DNA from: an uncultured beta proteobacterium
Lineage (GTDB): Bacteria > Pseudomonadota > Gammaproteobacteria > Burkholderiales > SG8-39
Direction: 5' to 3'
Length of the DNA stretch: 64,000 nucleotides
Assembly: GCA_903859155.1 (NCBI GenBank)
Contig: CAIOLO010000126.1
Coordinates: 17,473 to 81,472, forward strand
Part shown: positions 10,201-18,082 of the stretch, in pieces
Layout: every line of letters starts with the position of its first letter
How positions within the stretch are numbered: the first letter of the stretch is position 1
Program-made: the position numbers and the translations under genes
The notes under the pieces: generated by a model
Told to the model about the DNA's origin: nothing
The model's database searches: none
The model's input: the letters and a program-made list of their open reading frames with translations, nothing else

Positions 10201-10824
10201 CTGGCGGGCGCGGTTTGGAACAGCCTGTTCCTGTCGCTGGGTGCCGCCACCATGATCATGCTGGTGACCTCGGTGATCTGCTGGATCGTGGTTAAAAGCC
10301 GCATGCGCGGCCGGGTATGGCTGGACAATCTGGCCTCCCTGCCGCTGGTTTTTCCGGGGCTGGTCCTGGGCCTGTCGATCATGATCTTTTATCTTTATGT
10401 CGATATCGGCGTGTACGGCACCTTCTGGATCATGTTCATCGCCTACGTGACGCGCTTCCTCCCCTATGGGCTGCGCTACAACATGACCTCGATGCTGCAG
10501 ATCCACAAGGAACTGGAGGAATCCGCGGCAATGAGCGGTGCGGCCTGGGCGGCGACCTTCTGGCGCATCGTGCTGCCGCTGCTCAAACCGGGCCTGGTCG
10601 CCGGATGGATCTACATCGTCATCGTTTCGATTCGTGAACTGTCGAGCTCCATCCTGCTCTACAGCCCGGGCAAGGAAGTCGTCTCCATCATCATCTGGGA
10701 ATTCTGGCAGAACGGCCAGTACGTCGAACTGTCGGCGTTGGGCGTCATGATGATTGTGTCGCTGTTCTGCTTCGTGATGCTGGCGCAGTATGCGGCCGGA
10801 AAACTTGGCATCAAAGAGGTTTAG
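7237..10824 (+). CDS. EutA-like ATPase fused through a His-rich linker to a two-domain ABC permease
   Basis: A single open frame of 1195 residues. Residues ~47-540 match EutA, the actin-fold ATPase that reactivates adenosylcobalamin-dependent ethanolamine ammonia-lyase: SVGMDIGSSGTQVVFS (Asp65) and LNIDIGGGTTKLALVD (Asp204) are the two phosphate motifs. Residues ~551-623 hold about 27 histidines in HDH, GHSH and HAH runs; a smaller His/Asp cluster lies in the first 40 residues. From ~638 a permease of FbpB type follows, with many membrane spans and two EAA loops (LEESALMSGAS near 811 and LEESAAMSGAA near 1093). The ATPase partner is at 10870. No EutB or EutC gene is present. ATG 7237 is preferred; an in-frame TTG lies at 7228. 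No frameshift is needed to join the parts. Confidence 0.88.
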   Translation: MAQTPTPDSPRGHSISDHQYGEDFAHTHDGVDADHDHDRFDGDGPLEENPIWIADHVTLTSVGMDIGSSGTQVVFSKMNLRRFGEELSSRYYVVSRETLYQSPVTLTPYRSEELIDDAALGAIIDSAYAAAGLHPDAIDTGVVILTGEALRRENAEAIAAILAEQGGEFVCATAGHHMEAMLAAYGSGAARASHDTGKRILNIDIGGGTTKLALVDRGKVLATAAVHIGGRLQVVDGEHRIVRLDPAGKYHAKRAGFAWERGDLAAAADMDRVAEGMADTLVAALAGAVAAQALPHEIEHLYLTEPIRDWGSIEGVMFSGGVGEYVYAREERDFGDMGRRLGQAVRRRIDSGALPWMLLPAGECMRATALGASEYSVQLSGNTTYISSPGELLPRRNLQVLQPAIEFQEHIDADALANAIREHFTAFDRIEGEGEVALAFRWTGAPSYERIAAFAHGIERGMSNSIAAGAPLFIMLDGDIAQTLGAILREELGVANEILVIDGVTLQDFDYIDLGRVRLPSQTVPVTIKSLVFSEDPRAPDGRQHLDQGPAHTHDHGHAHDHDHPHAHSHGPAQAHRHGHSHAHGDEHHHAHDDHTHAHTGADNGHSHGDGGNGHSHGGGHGAEDAPSAGFWARLDPKWLIFAVCVAFVAWLALVPLGFLLWQSFFTPETATVAAEFTFDNYKVAYSSVETLQLFLNSAQFAAGAALFAFLVGTFLAWVNERTNTPFKSLFFGLSIIPLVIPSILFTVSWILLASPKIGILNQVLQTWFGTERVFFNIYSMSGMVWVDGLHYSPVAFLLMTAAFRSMDPSLEESALMSGASVFQIARRITLKLAWPAALASLLILFVRAIESFEVPALLGLPVGIHVYTSAIFEAIRQYPSKVGLASAYGITLLAIAGLGLYFQSRLSSQGNRYSTVTGKGFRPRPMDLGRWRYFTAAIFIAYLLVVVVFPFLVLVWSSLHKFYSVPSMEALKTLTIEPYRRVFEFPALAGAVWNSLFLSLGAATMIMLVTSVICWIVVKSRMRGRVWLDNLASLPLVFPGLVLGLSIMIFYLYVDIGVYGTFWIMFIAYVTRFLPYGLRYNMTSMLQIHKELEESAAMSGAAWAATFWRIVLPLLKPGLVAGWIYIVIVSIRELSSSILLYSPGKEVVSIIIWEFWQNGQYVELSALGVMMIVSLFCFVMLAQYAAGKLGIKEV

Positions 10825-10869
10825 GAATCGACGGTACGCAACCAGCGAATCCACTTAGGGAGAGTCAGC

Positions 10870-11991
10870 GTGCTTAGCGTCAAAGGTCTTTTCACCGAAT
10901 ACCCCAACGACCGCGGACAGACCGTGAAGGCGGCGCAGGATGTCGCCTTCGAAGTGCCCGAGGGCAAGCTGTTTACGCTGCTCGGGCCCAGCGGCAGCGG
11001 CAAGACCACAACGCTGCGCTCGATCGCGGGCCTGGAGCGGCCGGTCGCCGGAGACATCAGCGTCGACAACCGCGTGGTGTACTCATCCTCGAAAAACGTG
11101 TTCGTGCCGCCGAACCGGCGCAACTTCGGCATGGTTTTCCAGTCCTACGCCATCTGGCCGCACATGAACGTGTTCCAGAATGCCGCGTTTCCACTGCAGG
11201 TGCGCGCCAACCCCCCCGGGGAGAAGGTAATCAAGGAAAAGGTCATGCGAGTGCTGGCCGCGGTGGGGTTGGAGGAACTTGCGGGGCGGGACGCCACGCG
11301 GTTGTCCGGCGGCCAGCAGCAGCGACTGGCGCTGGCGCGTGCCATTGCGATGGAACCCCGGCTGCTGTTGCTGGACGAGCCTTTGTCCAACCTGGACGCC
11401 AAACTGCGCGAGCGCATGCGCTTCGAGCTGAAACGGCTGCAAAGCGAATTCAAGCTGACCACTGTCTATGTCACACACGACCAGAGCGAGGCACTGGCCC
11501 TGTCGCACCAGATTGCCGTCATGAGCGAAGGGCGCATCGTGCAACTGGGCACGCCCAGGGAAATCTACGAGCGGCCGCGCAACAAATTCGTGGCGGATTT
11601 CGTCGGTTCCAGCAATTTCATCGACGCGTCGGTGCGCGCGGCCCAGGGCGAGCCCGGCGCCTACCGCGTGACGAGCGCGCTCGGGGACCTCGACGTGCGC
11701 TCGGTGGGCAGGCTCGCCCCCGGCGACAAGGCGGTCATCGCCATCCGTCCGGAGGATGTGACACTGGCTGACCAGGCGCTCCCGGGCGGACAGAATGCCT
11801 GCCAGGGCAGGGTGGAGGCCAAGGTGTTTCTCGGCGAATGCGTCGATTTCCAGGTGCGCATCGGCGAGACGCTGCTGCTCGCGCGTGCTCATCCTTCGTT
11901 GCGCACGCCGGTCGGCGAAAACATTCATTTGACGATGGATCCGGAAAAATGCATCGCGATACCCAACACCGTGGAAACGGCGCCGCAGTGA
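10870..11991 (+). CDS. ABC transporter ATP-binding protein (FbpC/PotA type)
   Basis: A 373-residue ATPase with every ABC motif: Walker A GPSGSGKT (39-46), a Q-loop in MVFQSYAIWPHM, the signature LSGGQQQR near 144, Walker B LLLLDEPLSNLDAK and the switch histidine in YVTHDQSEA. A C-terminal TOBE-like region (~240-370) includes KAVIAIRPEDVTL. The start is GTG 10870, with AGGGAGAG six bases upstream. It would energise the permease half of the preceding gene, and the three iron-type binding proteins of the block are the likely periplasmic partners. The family serves Fe3+, polyamine, thiamine and phosphonate importers, so the substrate is not settled. Confidence 0.93.
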   Translation: MLSVKGLFTEYPNDRGQTVKAAQDVAFEVPEGKLFTLLGPSGSGKTTTLRSIAGLERPVAGDISVDNRVVYSSSKNVFVPPNRRNFGMVFQSYAIWPHMNVFQNAAFPLQVRANPPGEKVIKEKVMRVLAAVGLEELAGRDATRLSGGQQQRLALARAIAMEPRLLLLDEPLSNLDAKLRERMRFELKRLQSEFKLTTVYVTHDQSEALALSHQIAVMSEGRIVQLGTPREIYERPRNKFVADFVGSSNFIDASVRAAQGEPGAYRVTSALGDLDVRSVGRLAPGDKAVIAIRPEDVTLADQALPGGQNACQGRVEAKVFLGECVDFQVRIGETLLLARAHPSLRTPVGENIHLTMDPEKCIAIPNTVETAPQ

Positions 11992-12022
11992 CCCCTATTT
12001 TGAACACAGCTGGAGAACCGTA

Positions 12023-13141
12023 ATGGCCAAAGACGCAGTGGTATCGGACGATCTGGCGAAGAAATTCGCCACGGAAAAGGACACCCCTTACACCCGCTGG
12101 GTGAAGAACGAGGGCCTGGACATCATCGGCGCGCATTACGTCCCGAACCTGCACAGTGTCGAACTCAAGCCCTGGGTGCGTCGCGAGGCACGCGGCGTCT
12201 ACCTCAATCACGAGGCATCGAGGACCTCGAATGACTGCTATGTCTGCGAGATCCCCTCGGGAGGTAAGCTGCCGCCGCAGCGCCAGCTGTTCGAGGAAAT
12301 GATCATGATCCTCGACGGACGTGGATCAACCACGGTATGGAATGACGCCGGCAAACGCATCACCTTCGAATGGAAAGCCGGTGCGTTGTTCGCAATTCCG
12401 CTCAACACCTGGCACCAGCACTTCAACGGTTCGGGCCGGGAGCCGGCCCGCTATGTGGCGGTGACAAACGCACCGTCTGTGATCAACCTCTATGAAGAAC
12501 CCGAGTTCGTATTCAACACAAGCTACGACTTCAAGAACCGCTTTGCGGGCGAACCCGATTATTTCAGCAACAAGGGCGAGCAAAAGGGGCTGCTGCTGGA
12601 GACCAACTTCGTCGCAGACGCAGTCAACCTGCCGCTGATCAGCGCAAAGGAGCGCGGTGCCGGCGGCGGGCATATCCGCTTCAACATGGCCAAAGGCTCG
12701 ATGAACAGCCATATTTCCCAGTTTCCCATCGGCACCTACAAAAAGGCGCACGCGCACGGTCCCGGAGCGCATGTGATCATCCTGACCGGCGAGGGTTACT
12801 CATTGATGTGGCCTGAGGGCGAGGCGCCGAAGCGCTACGAATGGCAGGTCGGTTCGATGATCGTGCCGCCGGCCGGCTGGCTGCACCAGCACTTCAATAC
12901 CGGGACCACGCCCGCGCGTTATCTGGCCTTCAAGCATGAGGGGGTGGCGCTGCGCAATACCCAGGGCGTGCCCAAGGCCTGGATCAGCAAGCGCCTGGGC
13001 GGGGACCAGATCGATTATGCGGACGAAAAACCGCTGATCCGGCAGCTTTTCTCCGAAGCGCTGGCCAAACACGGACTGCAATCGCGCATGGAGGAGGCTT
13101 ACAAGGCCGAACTGGCCGATTTGCCACCTGTCACGGGGTAA
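12023..13141 (+). CDS. Two-cupin-domain protein
   Basis: A 372-residue bicupin of unknown function. In the first cupin the usual HxH is replaced by Gln86-Arg-Gln88, but motif 2 keeps His131 and His133 (TWHQHFN). The second cupin has His243 and His245, with His250 in place of the usual Glu, and His288/His290 (LHQHFN). So the second site looks able to bind metal and the first looks altered. Gentisate-type ring-cleaving dioxygenases share the bicupin build, but similarity in the remaining sequence was not evident by eye. The gene is co-directional with the ABC genes, and two shorter cupins with the same HQHFN motif follow, so a shared pathway step is likely. Confidence 0.82.
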   Translation: MAKDAVVSDDLAKKFATEKDTPYTRWVKNEGLDIIGAHYVPNLHSVELKPWVRREARGVYLNHEASRTSNDCYVCEIPSGGKLPPQRQLFEEMIMILDGRGSTTVWNDAGKRITFEWKAGALFAIPLNTWHQHFNGSGREPARYVAVTNAPSVINLYEEPEFVFNTSYDFKNRFAGEPDYFSNKGEQKGLLLETNFVADAVNLPLISAKERGAGGGHIRFNMAKGSMNSHISQFPIGTYKKAHAHGPGAHVIILTGEGYSLMWPEGEAPKRYEWQVGSMIVPPAGWLHQHFNTGTTPARYLAFKHEGVALRNTQGVPKAWISKRLGGDQIDYADEKPLIRQLFSEALAKHGLQSRMEEAYKAELADLPPVTG

Positions 13142-13194
13142 GCCTTTGGGCTTGCCCGCGCGGCGGTCTATACTTTGCAATCAGGGAGGAGAGC

Positions 13195-14277
13195 ATGAGG
13201 CAAAACCAAAGCATCAAAGCCATCTGGGCTGGCTGCACGCTGGCACTTGCCGGTCTGGCGCTGCTCGGCAGCAGCGGCGCAACCGCGCAGGCCAGGGCGG
13301 TACCCGACTCACCGTCGGCGGCATTGGCGAACTACAGCGGCGCGGACCGGCAGCAGCGGCTGGTTGAAGGCGCAAAAAAAGAAGGCGAGGTCAGCGTCTA
13401 CAACTCGGCGCCGGTTGATGACATGAAGATTTTTGCCGGGGCTTTCGAAAAGAAATACGGGATCAAGGTCAAGGTGTGGCGGTCCAGTTCGGAAAATATC
13501 GTGCAAAGGGCGGTCACCGAAGCACGCGCCGGCCGCTTCGAGGTCGATGTTGTCGAAACCAATGCGCCGGAGATGGAGGCGCTTTCCCGGGAAAGGCTGC
13601 TGCAGGAGGTGAAGTCGCCTTACCTTCAGGATTTGATTCCACAGGCCCTGCCGCCCCATCGCGAATGGATAGGAACGCGGCTCAACATGTTTACCGCCGC
13701 GTACAACACCAGACTGGTCAAGAAGGAAGATCTGCCGAAAACCTATGAAGACCTCCTCAATCCCAAGTGGAAAGGGCGGCTGGGAATCGAATCGAGCGAT
13801 CTGGACTGGTTTGCCGCCGTTGTCGGCGACATGGGTGAAGCCAAGGGGCTCAAGCTGTTTCGCGACATCGTGGCGACCAATGGCATTTCCGTGCGTACCG
13901 GCCACACCCTGCTGGTGAATCTTGTGGTATCGGGGGAAATTCCGCTGGCACTGACCATTTACAACTACAAGGCCGAACAGTTGAAAAATGACGGCGCACC
14001 CATAGACTGGTTCGTGATGCAGCCCGGACTCGCCCGTCCCCAGGGGGTCGGCGTCGCGCGCCGCGCGCCGCATCCGAATGCGGCCATCCTGTTCCATGAT
14101 TTCATGCTCTCGGATGCGCAGGAAATGTTCATCAAGCGCGATTTCGTGCCCACCAGCAAGAAGATCAACACGCCATTGAATAAATTCCCGTTCCGCTTTA
14201 TTGATCCAAAAATTGCGCTGGATGAGAATGCAAAGTGGTCAAAGCTTTATCGCGAGATTATCGGCGCCGCGAAGTAA
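13195..14277 (+). CDS. Iron(III)-type ABC transporter periplasmic binding protein (paralogue 2)
   Basis: A 360-residue precursor with a signal peptide ending near GATAQARA. The mature motifs YSGADRQQRLVEGAKKEGE, FEKKYGIKVKVWRSSSEN, FEVDVVETNAPEMEALSRE and KGRLGIESSDLDWFAAVVGDMG track those of the proteins at 4470 and 15615 almost block for block. ATG 13195 has AGGGAGGAGAGC upstream. It sits between a bicupin and a single-cupin gene on the same strand. Three such binding proteins beside one permease/ATPase pair suggest that related ligands are delivered to one importer. Confidence 0.88.
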   Translation: MRQNQSIKAIWAGCTLALAGLALLGSSGATAQARAVPDSPSAALANYSGADRQQRLVEGAKKEGEVSVYNSAPVDDMKIFAGAFEKKYGIKVKVWRSSSENIVQRAVTEARAGRFEVDVVETNAPEMEALSRERLLQEVKSPYLQDLIPQALPPHREWIGTRLNMFTAAYNTRLVKKEDLPKTYEDLLNPKWKGRLGIESSDLDWFAAVVGDMGEAKGLKLFRDIVATNGISVRTGHTLLVNLVVSGEIPLALTIYNYKAEQLKNDGAPIDWFVMQPGLARPQGVGVARRAPHPNAAILFHDFMLSDAQEMFIKRDFVPTSKKINTPLNKFPFRFIDPKIALDENAKWSKLYREIIGAAK

Positions 14278-14418
14278 AGACGGCTGGGCAAGGTTCAAGG
14301 AGGCCTGCGCCGCCCGGGGAATCCCCCCGGAACGCAGGGGCAAGCTGTTGAGACGTTTTAGTCGAGTGATTGTTTCAGGGTTTCATCGGGGAATATTTTT
14401 CAGCACACAGGAGCAGCA

Positions 14419-14973
14419 ATGTCCAACGAGTCGCATTACCACAGCAAGAAAGACCGGATCTTCGTCCGAGCCATAGCCGGCGCCTACAGCCTGAAGGACG
14501 AACTCACGCGACTTCGCGCCCTGCCTCGGGTGCGCAAGGGTTCCGAGATCAAGTTCCAGGATGGTCCCCAGGCCTATAGCCGGCATTATGTCGAACCCAA
14601 GGACGGCATTACCCAGACCCTGCACATTCACCTGGAGGAATACGGTCCAGGCGGTAAATCGCAAAAGCACGGCCACGTCAACGAGGCGGCGTTCTACATC
14701 CTCGATGGCACAGGTTACGAAATCCACGACGGCGTGCGCTACGACTGGCAGGCCGGCGATATTGCGATTGTGCACAACAACTGCGTGCACCAGCATTTCA
14801 ACGCCGATGCCGACAAGCCGGCCCGCGCACTGGTACTGAAGACCAAGCCCATGTACATGTTCATGAACATGCTGTTCCAGTCGACCGTGGAGCCACGGCC
14901 CACCGAGGCGGCCCCGGGCGGAAAGAATTTTGTCGTGCGCGAGCGCGAAGAAGACCTCAACCACGCAAAGTAA
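14419..14973 (+). CDS. Single-domain cupin protein
   Basis: A 184-residue protein with one cupin barrel. Motif 1 is intact: His84, His86 and Glu89 in KHGHVNEAAFYILDGTG. Motif 2 has His124 and His126 in VHQHFN. That gives a plausible 3-His/1-Glu metal centre. Close relatives lie on either side (12023 and 15004), all sharing the HQHFN ending. The gap from the preceding binding-protein gene is about 140 bp, with a GGAGC-type ribosome site before ATG 14419; the next gene follows after 30 bp. The substrate is unknown. A dioxygenase or isomerase role in the block's pathway is a guess from the fold. Confidence 0.8.
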   Translation: MSNESHYHSKKDRIFVRAIAGAYSLKDELTRLRALPRVRKGSEIKFQDGPQAYSRHYVEPKDGITQTLHIHLEEYGPGGKSQKHGHVNEAAFYILDGTGYEIHDGVRYDWQAGDIAIVHNNCVHQHFNADADKPARALVLKTKPMYMFMNMLFQSTVEPRPTEAAPGGKNFVVREREEDLNHAK

Positions 14974-15003
14974 CGCGCAAACACTTTATTTAAGGAGATA
15001 ACA

Positions 15004-15618
15004 ATGGCCTGGACTGAAGCAAAAGCGTGGATGCGCGGCAAGACAACCGGAAAAATCTACCAAGACCTCCTCGATGACGCGACCAACGCGCCGGTGCGCA
15101 ACGCGCGCCGCAAGAAGGTAGTGCGTCCCGAAGACATGCCCTGGGAGATGGCGCGCCAGGGATTGCTGAAGCACCTGATCAGCGAACAGATGAATACGCG
15201 CATGGAGACGGTGGACTCCTACATGCAGATCATCCCGCCTGGCAGCAAGTCGGGAAAGCACCGCCACCTGGCCGAGGAGTGCCTCTACGTGCTGGAAGGA
15301 CGCGGCTACGACCTGCACCAGGATTGCGACGTCGAAATTACCGACACCTACCACTGGACGCCCCAGGAAGAGGTCAAGCGCTACGAGTGGGAGGCCGGCG
15401 ACGTGATCTATATCCCGCCGAACACCATACACCAGCACTTCAATGCCGACCCGGACAAACCGGTGCGCCTGATATCCGCCATCAACCGCATATTCAAGAA
15501 CAGCGGTCTCAATGACCTGGAGCAACTTGAGGATGCGCCCGAATACGACCCGGCGGTGGTGCTGAGCGCGGAAGCGGTGCAACGCTACCTCAAGGGCAAG
15601 GTCAAGGAGCCGGCGTGA
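15004..15618 (+). CDS. Single-domain cupin protein
   Basis: A 204-residue cupin. The metal motif KHRHLAEECLYVLEGRG supplies His86, His88 and Glu91 or Glu92, and IPPNTIHQHFN supplies His143 and His145. AAGGAGAT lies just upstream of ATG 15004. The last bases overlap the next binding-protein gene (GTGA), which points to coupled translation of an enzyme with an importer subunit. An inserted stretch between the motifs (residues ~105-128, acidic, ending QEEVKRYEWEAGD) distinguishes it from the 184-residue paralogue. The function is unknown beyond the probable metal-dependent cupin fold. Confidence 0.8.
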   Translation: MAWTEAKAWMRGKTTGKIYQDLLDDATNAPVRNARRKKVVRPEDMPWEMARQGLLKHLISEQMNTRMETVDSYMQIIPPGSKSGKHRHLAEECLYVLEGRGYDLHQDCDVEITDTYHWTPQEEVKRYEWEAGDVIYIPPNTIHQHFNADPDKPVRLISAINRIFKNSGLNDLEQLEDAPEYDPAVVLSAEAVQRYLKGKVKEPA

Positions 15619-16658
15619 AAAAGGCAATCGTCGCATTGCGGCAATCGGCGGCGGCATGCGCCGTCGCACTGTTCGCGGCGGCTGCATGGGGACAGACACC
15701 GCTGGCGACCTACGAGGGTCCGGACCGGATGCAGCGCATTGTCGCCGAAGCAAAAAAGGAGGGCTCCCTCAGCCTGTATACCTCCTTTGCCGCCACCGAC
15801 CTGCCGACGCTGATCCCACCGTTCGAGAAAAAATACGGGATCAAGGTCAATGTATGGCGTGCGAGCACCACCAGCGTATTGCAGCGGACGGTGACCGAAG
15901 CCGCGGCAAAGCGCTTCGAAGTGGACGCCATCCACATCAGCGGCCCGGAGATGGAGGCGCTCAATCGCGAGCAACTGCTGCAAGCGGTGGTGTCACCCAG
16001 CTACCGGTTCCTGTTGGCCGGCGCGGTGCCCAAGCACCATGCCTGGGCGGCAACGCTGCTTACAGTCTTCGTGCAGGCCTACAATACCAATGCGGTGAAA
16101 AAGCAGGACCTCCCCAAATCCTTTTCAGATCTGCTTGATCCGAAATGGAAGGGCAAACTGGGTATCGAGTCCGAAGACCAGGACTGGTTCGCGACCGTGG
16201 TGACCGGCATGGGAGAGGAAAAAGGCCTGGCGCTGTTCCGCGAGATTGCGCGCCGGAACGCCGTCTCGGTGCGCACCGGGCACACCCTGCTCAATAACAT
16301 GGTGGTGGCCGGGGAAGTCCCGCTGGCGCTCACACTGTACAACTACATGCCCGAATCGGCCAAACAAAAGGGCGCGCCGGTGGACTGGTTCACGCTTGAC
16401 CCGGTGGTGGCGCGCTCGAACGCGATCGGGGTTGCGCGCCGCGCGCCGCGTCCGCACGCCGCGCTTCTTTTTCACGATTACATGCTCGGAGAGGCGCAGG
16501 ATCTGCTGGTGCAGATGAACTACGTGCCGACCAACAGCAACGCCGTTTCGCCGATGAAGAACGTCAACATCAAACTGATCGATCCCAACCTCATGCTCGA
16601 CCAGCGTGACAAATGGAACAAAGCCTACGACAGCGTCTTCGGCAGGCGCGCACCCTGA
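15615..16658 (+). CDS. Iron(III)-type ABC transporter periplasmic binding protein (paralogue 3)
   Basis: A 347-residue precursor starting at GTG 15615 inside the stop of the cupin gene. The signal peptide ends near AAAWGQTPLA. The mature protein repeats the motif order of the paralogues at 4470 and 13195: YEGPDRMQRIVAEAKKEGS, FEKKYGIKVNVWRASTTS, KGKLGIESEDQDWFATVV and GVARRAPRPHAALLFHDYML. It directly precedes the Rieske oxygenase gene, with 40 bp between. The ligand is unknown. Tight coupling to a cupin and an oxygenase favours an organic ligand or an organic metal chelate over free iron; that is inference. Confidence 0.88.
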   Translation: MKKAIVALRQSAAACAVALFAAAAWGQTPLATYEGPDRMQRIVAEAKKEGSLSLYTSFAATDLPTLIPPFEKKYGIKVNVWRASTTSVLQRTVTEAAAKRFEVDAIHISGPEMEALNREQLLQAVVSPSYRFLLAGAVPKHHAWAATLLTVFVQAYNTNAVKKQDLPKSFSDLLDPKWKGKLGIESEDQDWFATVVTGMGEEKGLALFREIARRNAVSVRTGHTLLNNMVVAGEVPLALTLYNYMPESAKQKGAPVDWFTLDPVVARSNAIGVARRAPRPHAALLFHDYMLGEAQDLLVQMNYVPTNSNAVSPMKNVNIKLIDPNLMLDQRDKWNKAYDSVFGRRAP

Positions 16659-16698
16659 CATGCATCCGCTTCGCACAACGTAAGAAGAGACTAACACC

Positions 16699-17982
16699 AT
16701 GATGAGCCAGGAACAAAACGACGCCCTGACACGTACCGATCGGGGGACTTTGATGGGTGATCTCTTTCGCCGCTACTGGATACCGGCGCTGCACGACTTT
16801 GAGCTGCCGGAACCGGACTGCCCGCCGGTGCGGGTGAAACTGCTGGGCGAGTCGCTGATAGCCTTTCGCGACAGCGACAACCGCATCGGTCTGATGGACG
16901 AATTCTGCGCACACCGGGGAGTGTCACTCTGGTTTGGACGCAACGAGGAAAGCGGCCTGCGTTGCCCTTATCACGGCTGGAAATTCGACATCACCGGCCA
17001 GTGTGTCGACCTGCCCTCCGAAGGCGAGAACGGCCCGATGCGCAAGCGCACCAAGCTCACCTCCTACCCGTGCATAGAACAAGGCGGCGTCATCTGGACC
17101 TACATGGGGGCGCCGGAGCTGAAACCGGCGCCGCCGGGACTGGAGTGGGCCAATGTGACGGCAGAGCGCCGCTATATCTCCAAGCGTTTCCAGGAGTGCA
17201 ACTACCTGCAGGCGATGGAGGGAGGTATCGATTCCTCGCACGTGACTTTTCTTCACAGCGGTGCGCTCAAGACCGATCCGCTGTTCAAGGGTACCAAGGG
17301 AAATCAATACAACGAGCGCGACAAGATGCCGCACTTCGAGGTGGTGGAATTCGAAGGCGGACTGCTCATCGGTGCGCGCCGCAATGCCGATCATGGCAAG
17401 TACTACTGGCGCATTACGCCGTGGATCATGCCGTTCTACACCGTCATTCCGCCGCGCGGAAGCTATCCGCTCGGCGCGCACGCATGGGTGCCGATTGATG
17501 ACCACAACTGCTGGTCCTGGAGCATCAACTACCACCCGGCCCGCGCCCTGTCCGCCGACGAGCGCAAGGCGATGGAGGACGGCATGGGGATCCACGTGAA
17601 AAACATCCCCGGCACCTTCATTACCTTGCAGAACAAGAGCAACAACTACATGATGGATCGCGCTGCGCAAAAGGCCGGAACCCAGTATTCCGGCATTGAC
17701 GGCATAGGCATGCAGGACGCCTCTTTGCAGGAATCCATGGGGCCGATACAGAATCGCGCCAAGGAAAACCTCTGTCCGACCGATAAAGGCATTGTCATGG
17801 CAAGGCGCATGCTGCTGCAGGCCGCCGAGGCCAATCGCGATGGCAAACCGGTCATCGGTCTGGATCCGCAGGTGCAGCGGGTGCGTTCCTGCTCGATCGA
17901 GCTGAACCCCGAGGAGAATTACAAGGACGCGGCGCGGCACGGACTGTTTGCGCCGCCGGGTACCAACCCGGTCAGCGTCTGA
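16699..17982 (+). CDS. Rieske non-heme iron aromatic-ring oxygenase, alpha subunit
   Basis: A 427-residue oxygenase. The Rieske cluster ligands are Cys70 and His72 (CAHRG) and Cys89 and His92 (CPYHGW). The catalytic iron site shows Asp178, His181 and His186 in GGIDSSHVTFLHS. Size and motif order resemble the phthalate 4,5-dioxygenase/vanillate O-demethylase group, which work with a separate reductase; no reductase gene is in the window. The gene ends the long block and is followed by a hairpin at 18018. It probably hydroxylates or O-demethylates the aromatic compound that the block imports. The substrate is not identifiable from sequence. Confidence 0.92.
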   Translation: MMSQEQNDALTRTDRGTLMGDLFRRYWIPALHDFELPEPDCPPVRVKLLGESLIAFRDSDNRIGLMDEFCAHRGVSLWFGRNEESGLRCPYHGWKFDITGQCVDLPSEGENGPMRKRTKLTSYPCIEQGGVIWTYMGAPELKPAPPGLEWANVTAERRYISKRFQECNYLQAMEGGIDSSHVTFLHSGALKTDPLFKGTKGNQYNERDKMPHFEVVEFEGGLLIGARRNADHGKYYWRITPWIMPFYTVIPPRGSYPLGAHAWVPIDDHNCWSWSINYHPARALSADERKAMEDGMGIHVKNIPGTFITLQNKSNNYMMDRAAQKAGTQYSGIDGIGMQDASLQESMGPIQNRAKENLCPTDKGIVMARRMLLQAAEANRDGKPVIGLDPQVQRVRSCSIELNPEENYKDAARHGLFAPPGTNPVSV

Positions 17983-18017
17983 TATCCGCGGCCTTCGCCG
18001 AAACTTGATGGTGACGC

Positions 18018-18035
18018 CCGGGCAGGAACGCCCGG
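18018..18035 (+). terminator. Hairpin after the Rieske gene, likely transcription end
   Basis: CCGGGC (18018-18023), a six-base loop and GCCCGG (18030-18035) form a six-pair GC stem; a T-rich stretch (ATTTTGCCTTTT) begins a few bases later. It lies between the end of the long plus-strand block and the convergent Bug gene. The T-run is interrupted, so it is only a fair intrinsic terminator. Confidence 0.4.
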
Positions 18036-18082
18036 ACGGTCATTTTGCCTTTTCAGCCCACTTTCGTCCCACTCATCAGCCC

